64,000 bases of DNA, taken from the NCBI GenBank assembly GCA_964023275.1, contig OZ029917.1, forward strand, positions 32,130,005 to 32,194,004, given 5' to 3'. Below are positions 56,401 to 59,299 of the stretch, piece by piece (position 1 is the stretch's first letter; each line of letters begins with the position of its first letter). Origin of the DNA: Norana najaformis (taxonomy: Eukaryota > Annelida > Clitellata > Crassiclitellata > Hormogastridae). The notes beneath the pieces are model-generated. The model saw only the letters and a list, made by a program, of their open reading frames with translations, made no database searches and had not been told where the DNA came from. The translations under genes were made by a program, and so were the position numbers.

Positions 56401-59299
56401 CAGATCTTGGTCATTCTTTGACACACAGACTTGAGGTTAATATCATTCTTTAGCATTTTATTTCCTCTTTCAAACCATGTTTCCAGTTTTTGAGAAAAAT
56501 CTTTGGAGGTACTCATAGGTGCCCCAAACTGTACCCACCCCATTTGAAAACTTTTTTCATGTTCAAACCCCTATAGAAAACATTTTCAGCAACAACTCAT
56601 GTAATGTCAGCACATGAACTGTGCAGCAATTAATATCAGACAAAACCCCCAAAAAGTTTGAAAATATTTTCATAAATGAAGGAGATATAATATTTTTAGT
56701 ATGCAGACAGTAGTCGTACCAGAGGAGTAACAAGAAATGCCTAAAAAGTAAGAAATTTTTAACTTATCAGATCTTGGTAATTTTTGGCATACAGACTTGA
56801 GGTTAACATCATTCTTTAGCTTTTTATCTACTCTTTCAATCCTTCTGTCCAGTTTTTGATAGAAAAATTTTGGGGCACTCATGTTGCCTACTCACCCTAT
56901 CACCTCCCAAACACATACATAGTAATACAACCACGACATCAAAAACACTGCAGCATGCACACCAACAGGACAACAGTAACATTACAACAAGCCAGGCACA
57001 CAGAGAGGCAAACACACTGAAGTTTGTTTCCTTTTCAAATATTTGGTAGCTCTCAAAAGGGCCATTTTTATGAATGCCTGAGTGCACTGGATGGTCACCT
57101 TGAATATGGATGAAGCTCCTGAATCGACTCCTCTTTCTCAATAGACTGCACTGAACAGTTCTAAGAGGACAATTTAGAATGGAAATTTTAAAATTTGTAT
57201 CGATGTGCTATATAGCTTACCTTCCTTACACTCCACAGAACCACTATCTGATTTTGCTCGTTGCAAATGTGGAAGCATAAAACTTTGCACAAAGCAACTT
57301 TACATGCTTCACATTCATATTGAGCCTTCTTGGGGCAGCCTTTGGGATTCTTGATCTTGTTCTCTAAAATAAGATGCTAGAGGAGAAGTAGGTTTCCATT
57401 TTATTCTGTGGGGTTTACCTGCCTTCTGTGCATTTGACCTACTCTACTCACCATGCAGGCCTGGTCTGTTCAACTAGCACATCAAAAAAGCTTATCCAAA
57501 AGCAGTTAGAAAAATTTCAAAAATGGTGCATCAAGGGCTGGTCTGCCACAGACGCTTGTAAATGGCACAGTTAGGGGTCAAATGGGAAAATTAGCTACTT
57601 GTTCAGTCCTGTCTATCACGCCCAAGTCATCCGCCTGACCCAGTTTGACGGTCCGCTAGCATGTATACGTAGCCGTCTAATTCGGTGTCGATGTCAGAAT
57701 GTTCTTTAGCCAAAACCACTTTATCTTCTTCACTGGTAGCAAAAGACAGGTTTTTATTGTCAGATGAGTCAAAACTGTCATCATCTGATGCAAATTCATC
57801 AAGAATTTGCCGAATTTCGTCGTCAGTAAGGCCACAACAACAGCACGCCGCCATTTTGGGTTATTTAAATTCGTGATTTAAATGTCCGATTTGATTGGTC
57901 GATTTTTATGTTTATAACCGAATTCTAAAAATATCTTCCACTTATTTCTGTACTTAATTATAATATCTTGGCCTAATTGATGTAAGGTTTCAAAAATATA
58001 ACGTCTGCGATAGGCTGAGAGTGGTCTAGATAATAGTACATGCCCACTACCAATTACTACCTGCTCGTCGTGATACCTACACTACCAATCACTACCTACT
58101 CGTCTGTATTGGGTTAAGGAACTAACAGGAACACTAGGGCAGAAATTCTTCAGTGCAAGAGACTTGTGGAATAGTTTGGATGATAATACTGTGTCTGTAG
58201 AAAACCGGTCATAGTTAAGAGGAAGCTAGCAGGAATCGTAATCCTCTTGATAAACTTAAAATTCCTAGTACTACTGAAAAGCTAAGTGCAAGACACCAGC
58301 ACATTTATGATTATCTAATGTATCATTTACTTTGCAGTGGTTCTAGCACATATGAAATAGCTTCAGAACCACTTAAACCTCTAGCACTGAGTAACAATGG
58401 GTTTGTAATAGTTAAGGTGGCTAAAATATTCTTTGGCATGACTTTTGAAGACCTCTGATGTTATCACCCATCTTTCCCTTGCACATTTTGACCTCCTTTT
58501 AATTTGCTCTATGATAGGCTTCAAAAGTGCATCCATCATCTTTGTTTCTTGACTACTATGATTCACTGTTCTTAGACATAGACACCACTAAAATCAACCA
58601 TCTCCAATCCATTTAGATCACTGTAGCCCATGCTGTAACTAGAAACCATAATTATCACTGCTGTTCTCAAATCTCTTCACTTGCTTAAAATACATGACAA
58701 ATAAATTTTGAAATCCTGTCACTGAGTTGCAACTCACTCCAATCCTGCAATCTGTCTTCTCTGTGCCAGTTATTCTTGAATCAGCCACCCTGAGCTGACC
58801 TGCTGGGAGAGTAGATCCTCTTGAGCAGTTTAAACAAGGTCTTTCTGACCACATGTTTCTCTGTCTGACCATTACGGTTGACAGCCACAGTGCCTCTGAA
58901 TGGTACTCAAGGGAGTGTATTCATATCATGCGAGGCACCAACTCAAGTCCAAAGTCAGTAAAATATGTCGTAAACTAGAATGAAATGTTTCAGTACATCC
59001 AGAGCTCTTTAACCAAGAAAATGTCGACAATACTGTTAATTCTATTGAAAGAAAAATCTTATAAATTGCACCAGGTAGCCACAGAAGGTGTAAAATCGCC
59101 AGTTGGTGCCACTCATCTAGCCATTTATTTCTGGCTGTTGGTTTCAGTGTCAAATTCCGGCAAAGCAGTGCTAACAGTAAGTCGAGAATCTACTCAGTTT
59201 TCATTGGGTGATGGACGTTCACGACGCACAGCTATCGGCCAATCGGTCAACCCTCGTCCACCCACGACTCGACCAATTTCAAAGAAGAAGCGAAGCTAG
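15658..59299 (+). CDS. Cytosolic carboxypeptidase, CCP2/CCP3 type (AGBL2/AGBL3-like)
   Basis: M14D metallocarboxypeptidase. This subfamily removes glutamates from polyglutamylated tubulin and related acidic tails in the cytosol and at cilia or centrioles. The model has 30 coding exons with GT-AG introns. All phases agree, for 3606 nt or 1201 residues plus stop. Order: short N-terminus (1-12, tentative), region resembling the N-terminus of vertebrate AGBL2/3 (13-228), CCP N-domain (about 185-398), zinc carboxypeptidase domain (about 399-621), acidic and basic linker (622-749), and a long Ser/Thr/Gln-rich tail with no known domain (750-1201). Key residues: H410/E413 (HPGE), R466 to R470 (RDLNR), H506/H508 (HGH) and E579 at the end of SYTLE. 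CCP2 and CCP3 are paralogues in vertebrates and I cannot assign one over the other. Introns of up to 6.5 kb hold most of the repeats described here. Confidence 0.93.
16040..17425 (+). mobile_element. Degraded CR1/L2-type LINE
   Basis: Lies between the proposed exons 1 and 2. Broken frames give an endonuclease-like start ([11 protein letters not shown] near 16080) and the late RT region: [18 protein letters not shown] near 16555, [20 protein letters not shown] near 16850, [24 protein letters not shown], and [12 protein letters not shown] near 17050. The HLDYCNS and LQRVQN motifs are typical of this group. Stops and frameshifts show it is dead. The 3' end has GTGCTATATAAG followed by a TAGATTAGATTAG tail (to 17425). 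Confidence 0.75.
16463..16545 (+). repeat. Segment also present inverted at 23818-23885
   Basis: Shares GGTGTGGCTGACCCCTCC and GGATTAATTCCAGC(C/T)AG with the minus strand of 23818-23885, followed by a GAGAGAGA run in both. Here it falls inside a LINE fossil, so the other copy is probably a scrap of the same LINE family. Confidence 0.6.
17517..21611 (+). CDS. Carboxypeptidase exons 2-7 (N-terminal region)
   Basis: Exons 17517-17571, 17973-18119, 18532-18599, 19072-19148, 20271-20353 and 21526-21611 encode residues 13-184. Exon 2 carries the [17 protein letters not shown] block that marks the CCP2/3 N-terminus. Exon 3 is acidic ([13 protein letters not shown]). Exons 5-6 give [10 protein letters not shown] and the PPRW...[12 protein letters not shown] block, and exon 7 ends in LVGSY. 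Donors and acceptors are standard except GTCTGT after exon 3. The introns hold a LINE fossil and several low-complexity tracts. Confidence 0.88.
17635..17705 (-). mobile_element. LINE-type 3' end fragment
   Basis: The sequence AATTTCTTAGCGCCACAC...GCTGTGTCAGAGGGGCCA resembles the end of the element at 1620-1690 and the LINE tails at 42060 and 51860. It has a TAATGTGAACATAAAT-type tail on its left. It is a short solo 3' end. Confidence 0.45.
18150..18360. repeat. Degenerate short tandem repeat (about 20 bp)
   Basis: Repeated TTTAGCCA(G/A)ATAACT and TTTAGCTAGATAA motifs at irregular spacing of about 20 bp, just downstream of exon 3. It is intronic and too diverged to define a clean unit. Confidence 0.5.
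19296..19375 (+). mobile_element. LINE/SINE 3'-tail remnant with (CATA)n
   Basis: AGTGCTTTTGAGAGGTCCTTAAAAGGTGCCATA followed by a CATACATACATGCATG run. The same core occurs at 22995-23060 and 52740-52800 on the plus strand, and at 24258-24350, 36530-36605 and 54740-54850 on the minus strand. It is usually joined to a TACA/CATA microsatellite. Confidence 0.55.
20500..20745 (+). mobile_element. LINE 3'-end remnant
   Basis: Contains [16 protein letters not shown] coding debris that is matched on the minus strand at 28130-28240 ([14 protein letters not shown]). Both continue to a GATGCTxTxGCATxATGATA(T/A)C(A/G)GCAC end and an ATTAGATTAGAA-type tail. The element lies in the intron after exon 6. 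Confidence 0.5.
21002..21031. repeat. (AAT)n microsatellite
   Basis: About ten AAT/ATA units in a row in the intron between exons 6 and 7. Confidence 0.9.
21281..21404. repeat. 31-bp tandem repeat, four copies
   Basis: Unit built around TATCCCAGTACATAAGTGCC followed by AGATGTGTCAG, repeated four times with a few substitutions. It lies in the intron between exons 6 and 7. Confidence 0.85.
22562..22618 (+). repeat. 29-bp direct duplication across the exon 8 acceptor
   Basis: GCTCATCTGTTAG plus TTCATGCGTTCTGG occurs twice, 29 bp apart. The second copy supplies the acceptor and first codons of exon 8. The first copy contains an identical potential acceptor. Confidence 0.85.
22604..26172 (+). 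CDS. Carboxypeptidase exons 8-12 (CCP N-domain)
   Basis: Exons 22604-22737, 23631-23757, 24621-24742, 25356-25476 and 26035-26172 encode residues 185-398. Landmarks are [13 protein letters not shown] (exon 8), [12 protein letters not shown] then YRFTIVNF (exon 9), SGMRPLMYS (exon 10), TYSDLQ after YFAHCYPY (exon 11) and [18 protein letters not shown] (exon 12). This is the beta-rich domain that precedes the catalytic domain in all cytosolic carboxypeptidases. Exon 8 starts after GTTAG within a 29-bp direct duplication. Its 20-residue lead from GSYF to VTL matches the spacing of the family. The exon 9 donor (GTCTCA) is weak. Confidence 0.9.
22743..22945. repeat. About 100-bp duplication
   Basis: Two imperfect copies share (G/T)GTTCATATCTG, GCCTTGTA, a TTGTTGCAG(G/A)(C/T)CAACTAGTGGTGT block and AAGGTGCC(A/G)TA(A/T)AACTAG. 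It lies in the intron after exon 8. Confidence 0.75.
24252..24360 (-). mobile_element. LINE/SINE 3'-tail remnant with (GTAT)n
   Basis: A GTATGTATGTAT run is followed by TATGGTGCCTTTTAAGTACCTCACAAAAGTGCT. Read on the minus strand, this is the same 3' end as at 19296-19375 with its microsatellite tail. Confidence 0.55.
26960..31864 (+). CDS. Carboxypeptidase exons 13-16 (catalytic domain)
   Basis: Exons 26960-27070, 30123-30292, 31133-31394 and 31739-31864 encode residues 399-621. Exon 13 holds [11 protein letters not shown], whose His and Glu (H410, E413) are the first two zinc ligands. Exon 14 holds [16 protein letters not shown] and GRDLNRNYK, the substrate-binding region. Exon 15 holds [10 protein letters not shown], supplying the third zinc ligand, and ends with SYTLE, whose Glu (E579) is the catalytic base equivalent to Glu270 of carboxypeptidase A. 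Exon 16 holds [15 protein letters not shown]. All key residues are present, so an active enzyme is expected. Confidence 0.95.
27780..28095 (+). mobile_element. LINE endonuclease-domain remnant
   Basis: Gives an IYRPPSL block near 27845, an [10 protein letters not shown] block near 27885, a VGFNIHLG block near 27930 (from the usual GDFN.HL motif), and [14 protein letters not shown] near 28040. Together these are the YRPP, GDFN and THxxGHxLD motifs of a CR1/Jockey-type endonuclease. Frames shift between blocks. It lies in the intron between exons 13 and 14. Confidence 0.65.
28096..28350 (-). mobile_element. LINE 3'-end remnant, minus strand
   Basis: The minus strand gives a [14 protein letters not shown] block, the WNSLP motif near the end of CR1/L2 proteins. 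A 3' region shared with 20500-20745 follows, then an ATTAGATTAGAATAG tail that runs to about 28080. Confidence 0.6.
28430..28680 (-). mobile_element. LINE 3'-end remnant, minus strand, second copy
   Basis: The minus strand gives [20 protein letters not shown] with LSFFQLP, again the GPRLWNSLP block of the RT C-terminus. It is a separate fragment from the neighbour at 28096-28350. Confidence 0.6.
28700..29265 (+). mobile_element. CR1/L2-type LINE remnant, plus strand
   Basis: Contains [16 protein letters not shown] debris near 28765, a [14 protein letters not shown] block near 28850, [11 protein letters not shown] near 28890 and ELFLVNQLF near 29005. It matches the LINE at 3696-4290 and serves as its uninterrupted reference. 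Stops occur throughout. Confidence 0.65.
29720..29990 (+). mobile_element. Probable LINE C-terminal remnant
   Basis: Frames give [16 protein letters not shown] and [10 protein letters not shown]. These resemble the GRPRxRWxDD...DRxxWR region that ends RTE- and I-type LINE proteins (compare [10 protein letters not shown] in the intact element at 39329-40526). A CTACCTACCTACC run follows. Confidence 0.45.
30706..30905 (+). mobile_element. Dispersed repeat family A, third copy
   Basis: Nearly full-length match to 13848-14062: CTTGACCTGGAACCGAACCC, TTTTGACTGAGCGCGTG, TTATTGGGCGCTATAGAAATC and a GGGATTACGTTTACAATTAG tail. It lies in the intron between exons 14 and 15. Confidence 0.65.
31865..35709 (+). 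other. Intron 16, mostly featureless
   Basis: A 3.8-kb intron of the carboxypeptidase gene. Apart from the tandem array at 34589-34990 I see no coding or repeat structure I can defend. The open frame at 33559-33756 is unsupported. Confidence 0.5.
34589..34990. repeat. About 140-bp tandem repeat related to a piggyBac end
   Basis: Almost three units of TTACAGGTCACAGT(G/A)CATCAC...CATGTTA...ACTGCATTGC...TACCATTTACTACCATCTCGTTGTGACCC...TCACTACAG(G/A)CTC(A/G)TCTGTGTTGGGTTA; the third unit is truncated. The last part resembles the right end of the piggyBac at 58039-58117, which reads CTCGTCGTGATACC...TCACTACCTACTCGTCTGTATTGGGTTA. This suggests tandem growth of a related element end. Confidence 0.65.
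35710..39275 (+). CDS. Carboxypeptidase exons 17-21 (post-catalytic linker)
   Basis: Exons 35710-35861, 37567-37633, 38064-38159, 38859-38879 and 39228-39275 encode residues 622-749. Exon 17 is helical and charged ([13 protein letters not shown]). Exon 18 has [12 protein letters not shown], matching the serine-acidic block after the catalytic domain in AGBL2. Exon 19 is strongly basic ([15 protein letters not shown]). Exon 20 is a 21-nt microexon (ARVRLTR), in phase 0 on both sides. Exon 21 is short and Lys/Pro/Glu-rich. The two short ones are called from splice sites and phase, with less certainty. Confidence 0.78.
35885..36235 (+). mobile_element. tRNA-derived SINE
   Basis: Begins with a degenerate tRNA-like head that has a perfect B box (GGGGTTCAAATCCC, about 35938-35951). 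About 280 bp of body follows, then a GATGAGATTAGATAAAG tail like those on LINE ends here. It starts just after exon 17. Confidence 0.5.
36530..36605 (-). mobile_element. LINE/SINE 3'-tail remnant
   Basis: GTATGCAGACACTTAATATAGTGCTTTTTACGTACGTAACAAAAGTGTGCC. This is the reversed form of the AGCACTTTTG...GGTACTTAAAAGGCACC end seen elsewhere in the window. Confidence 0.4.
37225..37495 (-). mobile_element. Dispersed repeat family C (SINE-like), minus strand
   Basis: On the minus strand it shares GCCTCTGTCGTTAAAACAGCAGAATTTGGTAC, GTGTCCAGGACCT and GCCAGCTCAAGGGTCTAAGAAAAG with 41737-41965 and 63670-63960. It lies in the intron before exon 18. Confidence 0.6.
39329..40519 (+). CDS. Reverse transcriptase, C-terminal part, of the RTE-like LINE
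   Basis: Open from the left junction ([18 protein letters not shown]...), with the first Met at 39383 giving 378 residues. Visible RT motifs, counted from that Met, are [11 protein letters not shown] (21-31, with the first catalytic Asp), [10 protein letters not shown] (77-86), and [11 protein letters not shown] (119-129, with the catalytic YADD at 121-124). [13 protein letters not shown] block and the C-terminal FFGHVMRS...[10 protein letters not shown]...WRR region follow. The endonuclease and the N-terminal part of RT are missing because of 5' truncation. The element therefore cannot move alone, and the frame has no promoter of its own. The long minus-strand frame over it is an antisense shadow. 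Confidence 0.92.
   Translation, partial: DNQAGFRKSRGTRDHIANMRWIMERQKEYGQKLYICFIDYSKAFDCIDHELMWKTLIEMGIPRHLIQLLKGLYEEQIAVIRTEFGDTERIKIKKGVRQGCILSPFLFNLYAERIMRMAEMDGAKEGVKIAGRTLNNLRYADDTTLLAGKKTDLVELIRRLKRESEKAGLYFNIKKTKIMTTAEEGSFMVDGEELETVTSFTFLGSVVEREGKCDMEINRRVAIGKAAMNGLEKIWKDKHVSTDTKKRLVRALIILTVTYGSETWTMTKKIVKKINACEMWIWRKMLRTSWTEKRTNEWVRRAIGIEQDETLQQTVLKSKLRFFGHVMRSDGLEKEMMLACGEGKRKQGRPRKKWMDKIHEATGMNLAQLRDATLERKKWRRLIMTVARAQRADSTR
39329..40526 (+). mobile_element. Young 5'-truncated RTE-like LINE with 13-bp target duplication
   Basis: The insert is bounded by a perfect direct repeat, AATTATTATCCAA, at 39316-39328 and 40527-40539. It starts inside the reverse transcriptase and runs to a stop at 40517-40519. 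Only seven bases follow the stop, and the end is a doubled ACAAGGTG octamer. A very short 3' UTR and a short tandem tail are typical of RTE-group LINEs. The perfect duplication and open frame point to a recent insertion. It is in the same direction as the host gene, inside an intron. Confidence 0.9.
41282..45083 (+). CDS. Carboxypeptidase exons 22-24 (C-terminal tail, first part)
   Basis: Exons 41282-41386, 44749-44827 and 44967-45083 encode residues 750-850. They have good splice sites and continuous phase, but no domain I recognise. Exon 22 begins [14 protein letters not shown]. Exon 23 has [21 protein letters not shown]. Exon 24 has [14 protein letters not shown] and ends in KFIFP with a phase-1 donor that can join either exon 25 or an alternative last exon. 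Confidence 0.75.
41737..41965 (+). mobile_element. Dispersed repeat family C (SINE-like)
   Basis: Runs from GTGACCCTGGGCAAGTTG, through CAAGCAGTAGAATTTTGTACCG, GGCAAGTCCTGC and CCATGTCCAGGACC, to CCACTTGTGGGATATG. It matches 63670-63960 nearly end to end. It lies immediately upstream of a LINE remnant. Confidence 0.65.
41989..43440 (+). mobile_element. CR1/L2-type LINE remnant, split by another LINE
   Basis: The left part (to about 42045) encodes [13 protein letters not shown], the first catalytic motif of the RT. The right part (from about 42809) continues with [18 protein letters not shown], then [21 protein letters not shown] (about 43028-43060, with the catalytic YADD), [14 protein letters not shown] and a late SILADHH-like block. 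The order and spacing are those of a single RT interrupted between motifs by a minus-strand LINE. Frameshifts mark it as old. Confidence 0.75.
42046..42808 (-). mobile_element. Younger CR1/L2-type LINE 3' end, inserted in another LINE
   Basis: On the minus strand an open frame of 232 residues (42800-42102) begins [11 protein letters not shown] and has the full C-terminal RT pattern: [25 protein letters not shown]-type block, [41 protein letters not shown] and [14 protein letters not shown]. It ends after FTGSGREC. The 3' end has GGCGCTTTATAAATGTCAG and an ATTACAATTACAATTACAAT tail. It is 5'-truncated and far better preserved than the LINE it interrupts. Its 3' end resembles the solo ends at 1600-1700 and 51842-52035. 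Confidence 0.85.
43935..43992. repeat. (CATA)n microsatellite
   Basis: Imperfect ATACATACATAC run with CGTA and TGCA variants in the intron between exons 22 and 23. Confidence 0.85.
44141..44635. mobile_element. pogo/Tigger-like MITE
   Basis: A 495-bp element with inverted ends: left CAGTGCGGACTCGTTAAC, right (complement) CAGTGCGGACGTGTTAAT. TA dinucleotides flank it at 44139-44140 and 44636-44637. Ends starting CAGT next to TA are characteristic of pogo/Tigger members of the Tc1/mariner superfamily. No transposase is present, so it is non-autonomous. It lies in the intron just before exon 23. Confidence 0.75.
45084..46306 (+). other. Intron sequence, nothing recognised
   Basis: First part of the intron after exon 24. 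No coding similarity or repeat ends were found. Confidence 0.5.
46307..46395 (+). CDS. Candidate alternative last exon of the carboxypeptidase
   Basis: After a good acceptor (TCTTCTGTTTCCAG) the sequence fits the phase-1 donor of exon 24. It adds a junction Gly plus 28 residues ([14 protein letters not shown]...RLLQ) and then a TAA stop at 46393-46395. An AATAAA follows at 46571-46576. Use of this exon would give a protein of about 878 residues lacking most of the tail. It could also be a chance open frame, since 29 codons is short. Confidence 0.4.
46571..46576 (+). terminator. Candidate polyadenylation signal for the short isoform
   Basis: AATAAA 176 nt past the stop codon of the proposed alternative last exon. 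It only matters if that exon is real. Confidence 0.3.
46577..47388 (+). other. Intron sequence, nothing recognised
   Basis: Continuation of the long intron between exons 24 and 25. Only short unsupported frames are present. Confidence 0.5.
47389..47430. repeat. (TCTG)n microsatellite
   Basis: About ten perfect TCTG units. The Arg/Gln/Thr/Asp frame on the minus strand is its translation. Confidence 0.95.
47893..48527. repeat. 22-bp minisatellite
   Basis: Units of TCCTTAATGGACAGTTGCATAG in tandem, close to thirty copies. Some copies are shortened or carry AGCTTAG in place of TGCATAG. The two unit types alternate in patches near the 3' end, as expected from unequal exchange. It lies in the intron between exons 24 and 25. 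Confidence 0.95.
48528..48640. repeat. (GGAT)n microsatellite
   Basis: GGTGG and GGATGGAT runs directly after the minisatellite. The Pro/Ser/Ile/His-rich minus-strand frames are its translation. Confidence 0.95.
48641..50249 (+). other. Intron sequence, nothing recognised
   Basis: A patch at about 49120-49300 repeats GTCTTG loosely. No gene is supported. Confidence 0.45.
50250..50795 (+). pseudogene. Unrecognised coding-like stretch, probably a decayed gene or transposon piece
   Basis: Successive frames give long uninterrupted blocks: [18 protein letters not shown] followed by [14 protein letters not shown] at about 50395-50510, and [19 protein letters not shown] followed by [15 protein letters not shown] at about 50590-50700. 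They look more protein-like than their surroundings but lie in different frames with stops between. I do not recognise the family. It could be a processed pseudogene, an old transposase, or chance. Confidence 0.25.
50830..50975 (-). mobile_element. Diverged tRNA-SINE remnant
   Basis: Shares CACTAAGCAGTTGCACAATGGCCACTTGCTCAAGGTCCCCACAGAGTAACC-type order with the SINEs at 3880-4087 and 11445-11630. It is next to a poly-T run on the side where the tail should be. The tRNA head is barely visible. Confidence 0.4.
51558..59299 (+). CDS. Carboxypeptidase exons 25-30 (C-terminal tail, last part)
   Basis: Exons 51558-51688, 52164-52251, 53285-53538, 53992-54378, 55428-55473 and 59148-59299 encode residues 850-1201 and end at TAG 59297-59299. 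All phases agree. The segment is rich in Ser, Thr, Gln and Asp and looks disordered. Exon 25 has [18 protein letters not shown]. Exon 27 has [22 protein letters not shown]. Exon 28 is the longest (387 nt). Exon 30 ends in a basic [12 protein letters not shown]. No database-type domain is recognisable, as is usual for CCP2/3 tails. A perfect hairpin lies between exons 27 and 28, and a piggyBac lies between 29 and 30. Confidence 0.78.
51842..52035 (-). mobile_element. LINE 3'-end remnant
   Basis: CCGTAATCGTAATCGTAAATTTGTAAAGCGCTGCTTCAAGG...CTCATCAGAGACGCTCC matches the 3' end of the LINE at 42046-42808 (GTAATTGTAATC...TAAAGCGCCACTTCAAG...CTCATCAGAAGC). It lies in the intron between exons 25 and 26. 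Confidence 0.6.
53684..53901. repeat. Perfect inverted repeat: 105-bp arms, 8-bp loop
   Basis: Bases 53684-53788 and 53797-53901 are exact reverse complements over all 105 positions by my reading. The loop is TACTATTT. It lies in the intron between exons 27 and 28. The arms encode nothing recognisable and no clear target duplication flanks the structure. A transcript across it would form a long perfect hairpin. A fold-back made during assembly or amplification is an alternative. Confidence 0.95.
54740..54850 (-). mobile_element. LINE/SINE 3'-tail remnant
   Basis: GTATGTATGCATGTGTACATG followed by GTAGCACTTTTAAGAACCTCACAGAAGTGTTCACTGG. It is the reversed form of the tail family seen at 19296 and 24252. 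Confidence 0.45.
55600..55925 (+). mobile_element. CR1/Rex-like LINE remnant
   Basis: Gives [18 protein letters not shown] then [28 protein letters not shown] and [18 protein letters not shown] blocks. These are the [13 protein letters not shown] and IExVQRRxxK motifs near the end of CR1-type RTs. Stops interrupt it. It abuts the left end of the piggyBac, so the transposon may have landed in or beside it. Confidence 0.65.
56010..56885. repeat. About 370-bp tandem repeat inside the piggyBac
   Basis: Roughly 2.4 imperfect units. Landmarks recur at a period of 365-377: GAC(A/T)TGAGGTTA near 56051, 56428 and 56793, followed each time by TCTTTAGC(A)TTTT and a CCAGTTTTTGA block. Another shared block is TGAAAATATTTTCATAAATGAAGGAGATA. 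Confidence 0.8.
57237..57370 (-). pseudogene. piggyBac transposase C-terminal cysteine-rich domain
   Basis: The minus strand encodes [18 protein letters not shown] then [13 protein letters not shown]. The Cys spacing (CxxC...LCxxxCFxxxH/C) is that of the zinc-binding CRD that ends piggyBac transposases. It lies about 260 bp downstream of the N-terminal fragment, far too close for the intact catalytic core to be present. Confidence 0.65.
57627..57854 (-). pseudogene. piggyBac transposase N-terminal fragment
   Basis: A 75-residue frame begins [18 protein letters not shown] and continues with an acidic [15 protein letters not shown] stretch. LTDDEI followed by an acidic run is the usual start of piggyBac-family transposases. 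It is cut off before any catalytic Asp. Confidence 0.6.
58118..59147 (+). other. Intron 29 remainder, nothing recognised
   Basis: No coding similarity in the stretch before exon 30. A frame open through 58985-59299 ends with exon 30, but its first part lies upstream of a good acceptor (GTTGGTTTCAG) and is probably intron. Confidence 0.5.

Larger units (their letters stand above)
55930..58113 (-). mobile_element. Decayed piggyBac element with TTAA target sites
   Basis: Left end TTAA|CCCTTAACTGACGAG (TTAA at 55926-55929). Right end CTCGTCTGTATTGGG|TTAA (TTAA at 58114-58117). Read inward, both ends are TTAACCC followed by GACGAG seven bases later or nearly so. On the minus strand lie a transposase N-terminus (57854-57627) and a cysteine-rich C-terminus (about 57370-57237). 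The catalytic core is missing. A roughly 370-bp tandem repeat fills the left half. It sits between carboxypeptidase exons 29 and 30. Confidence 0.75.
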
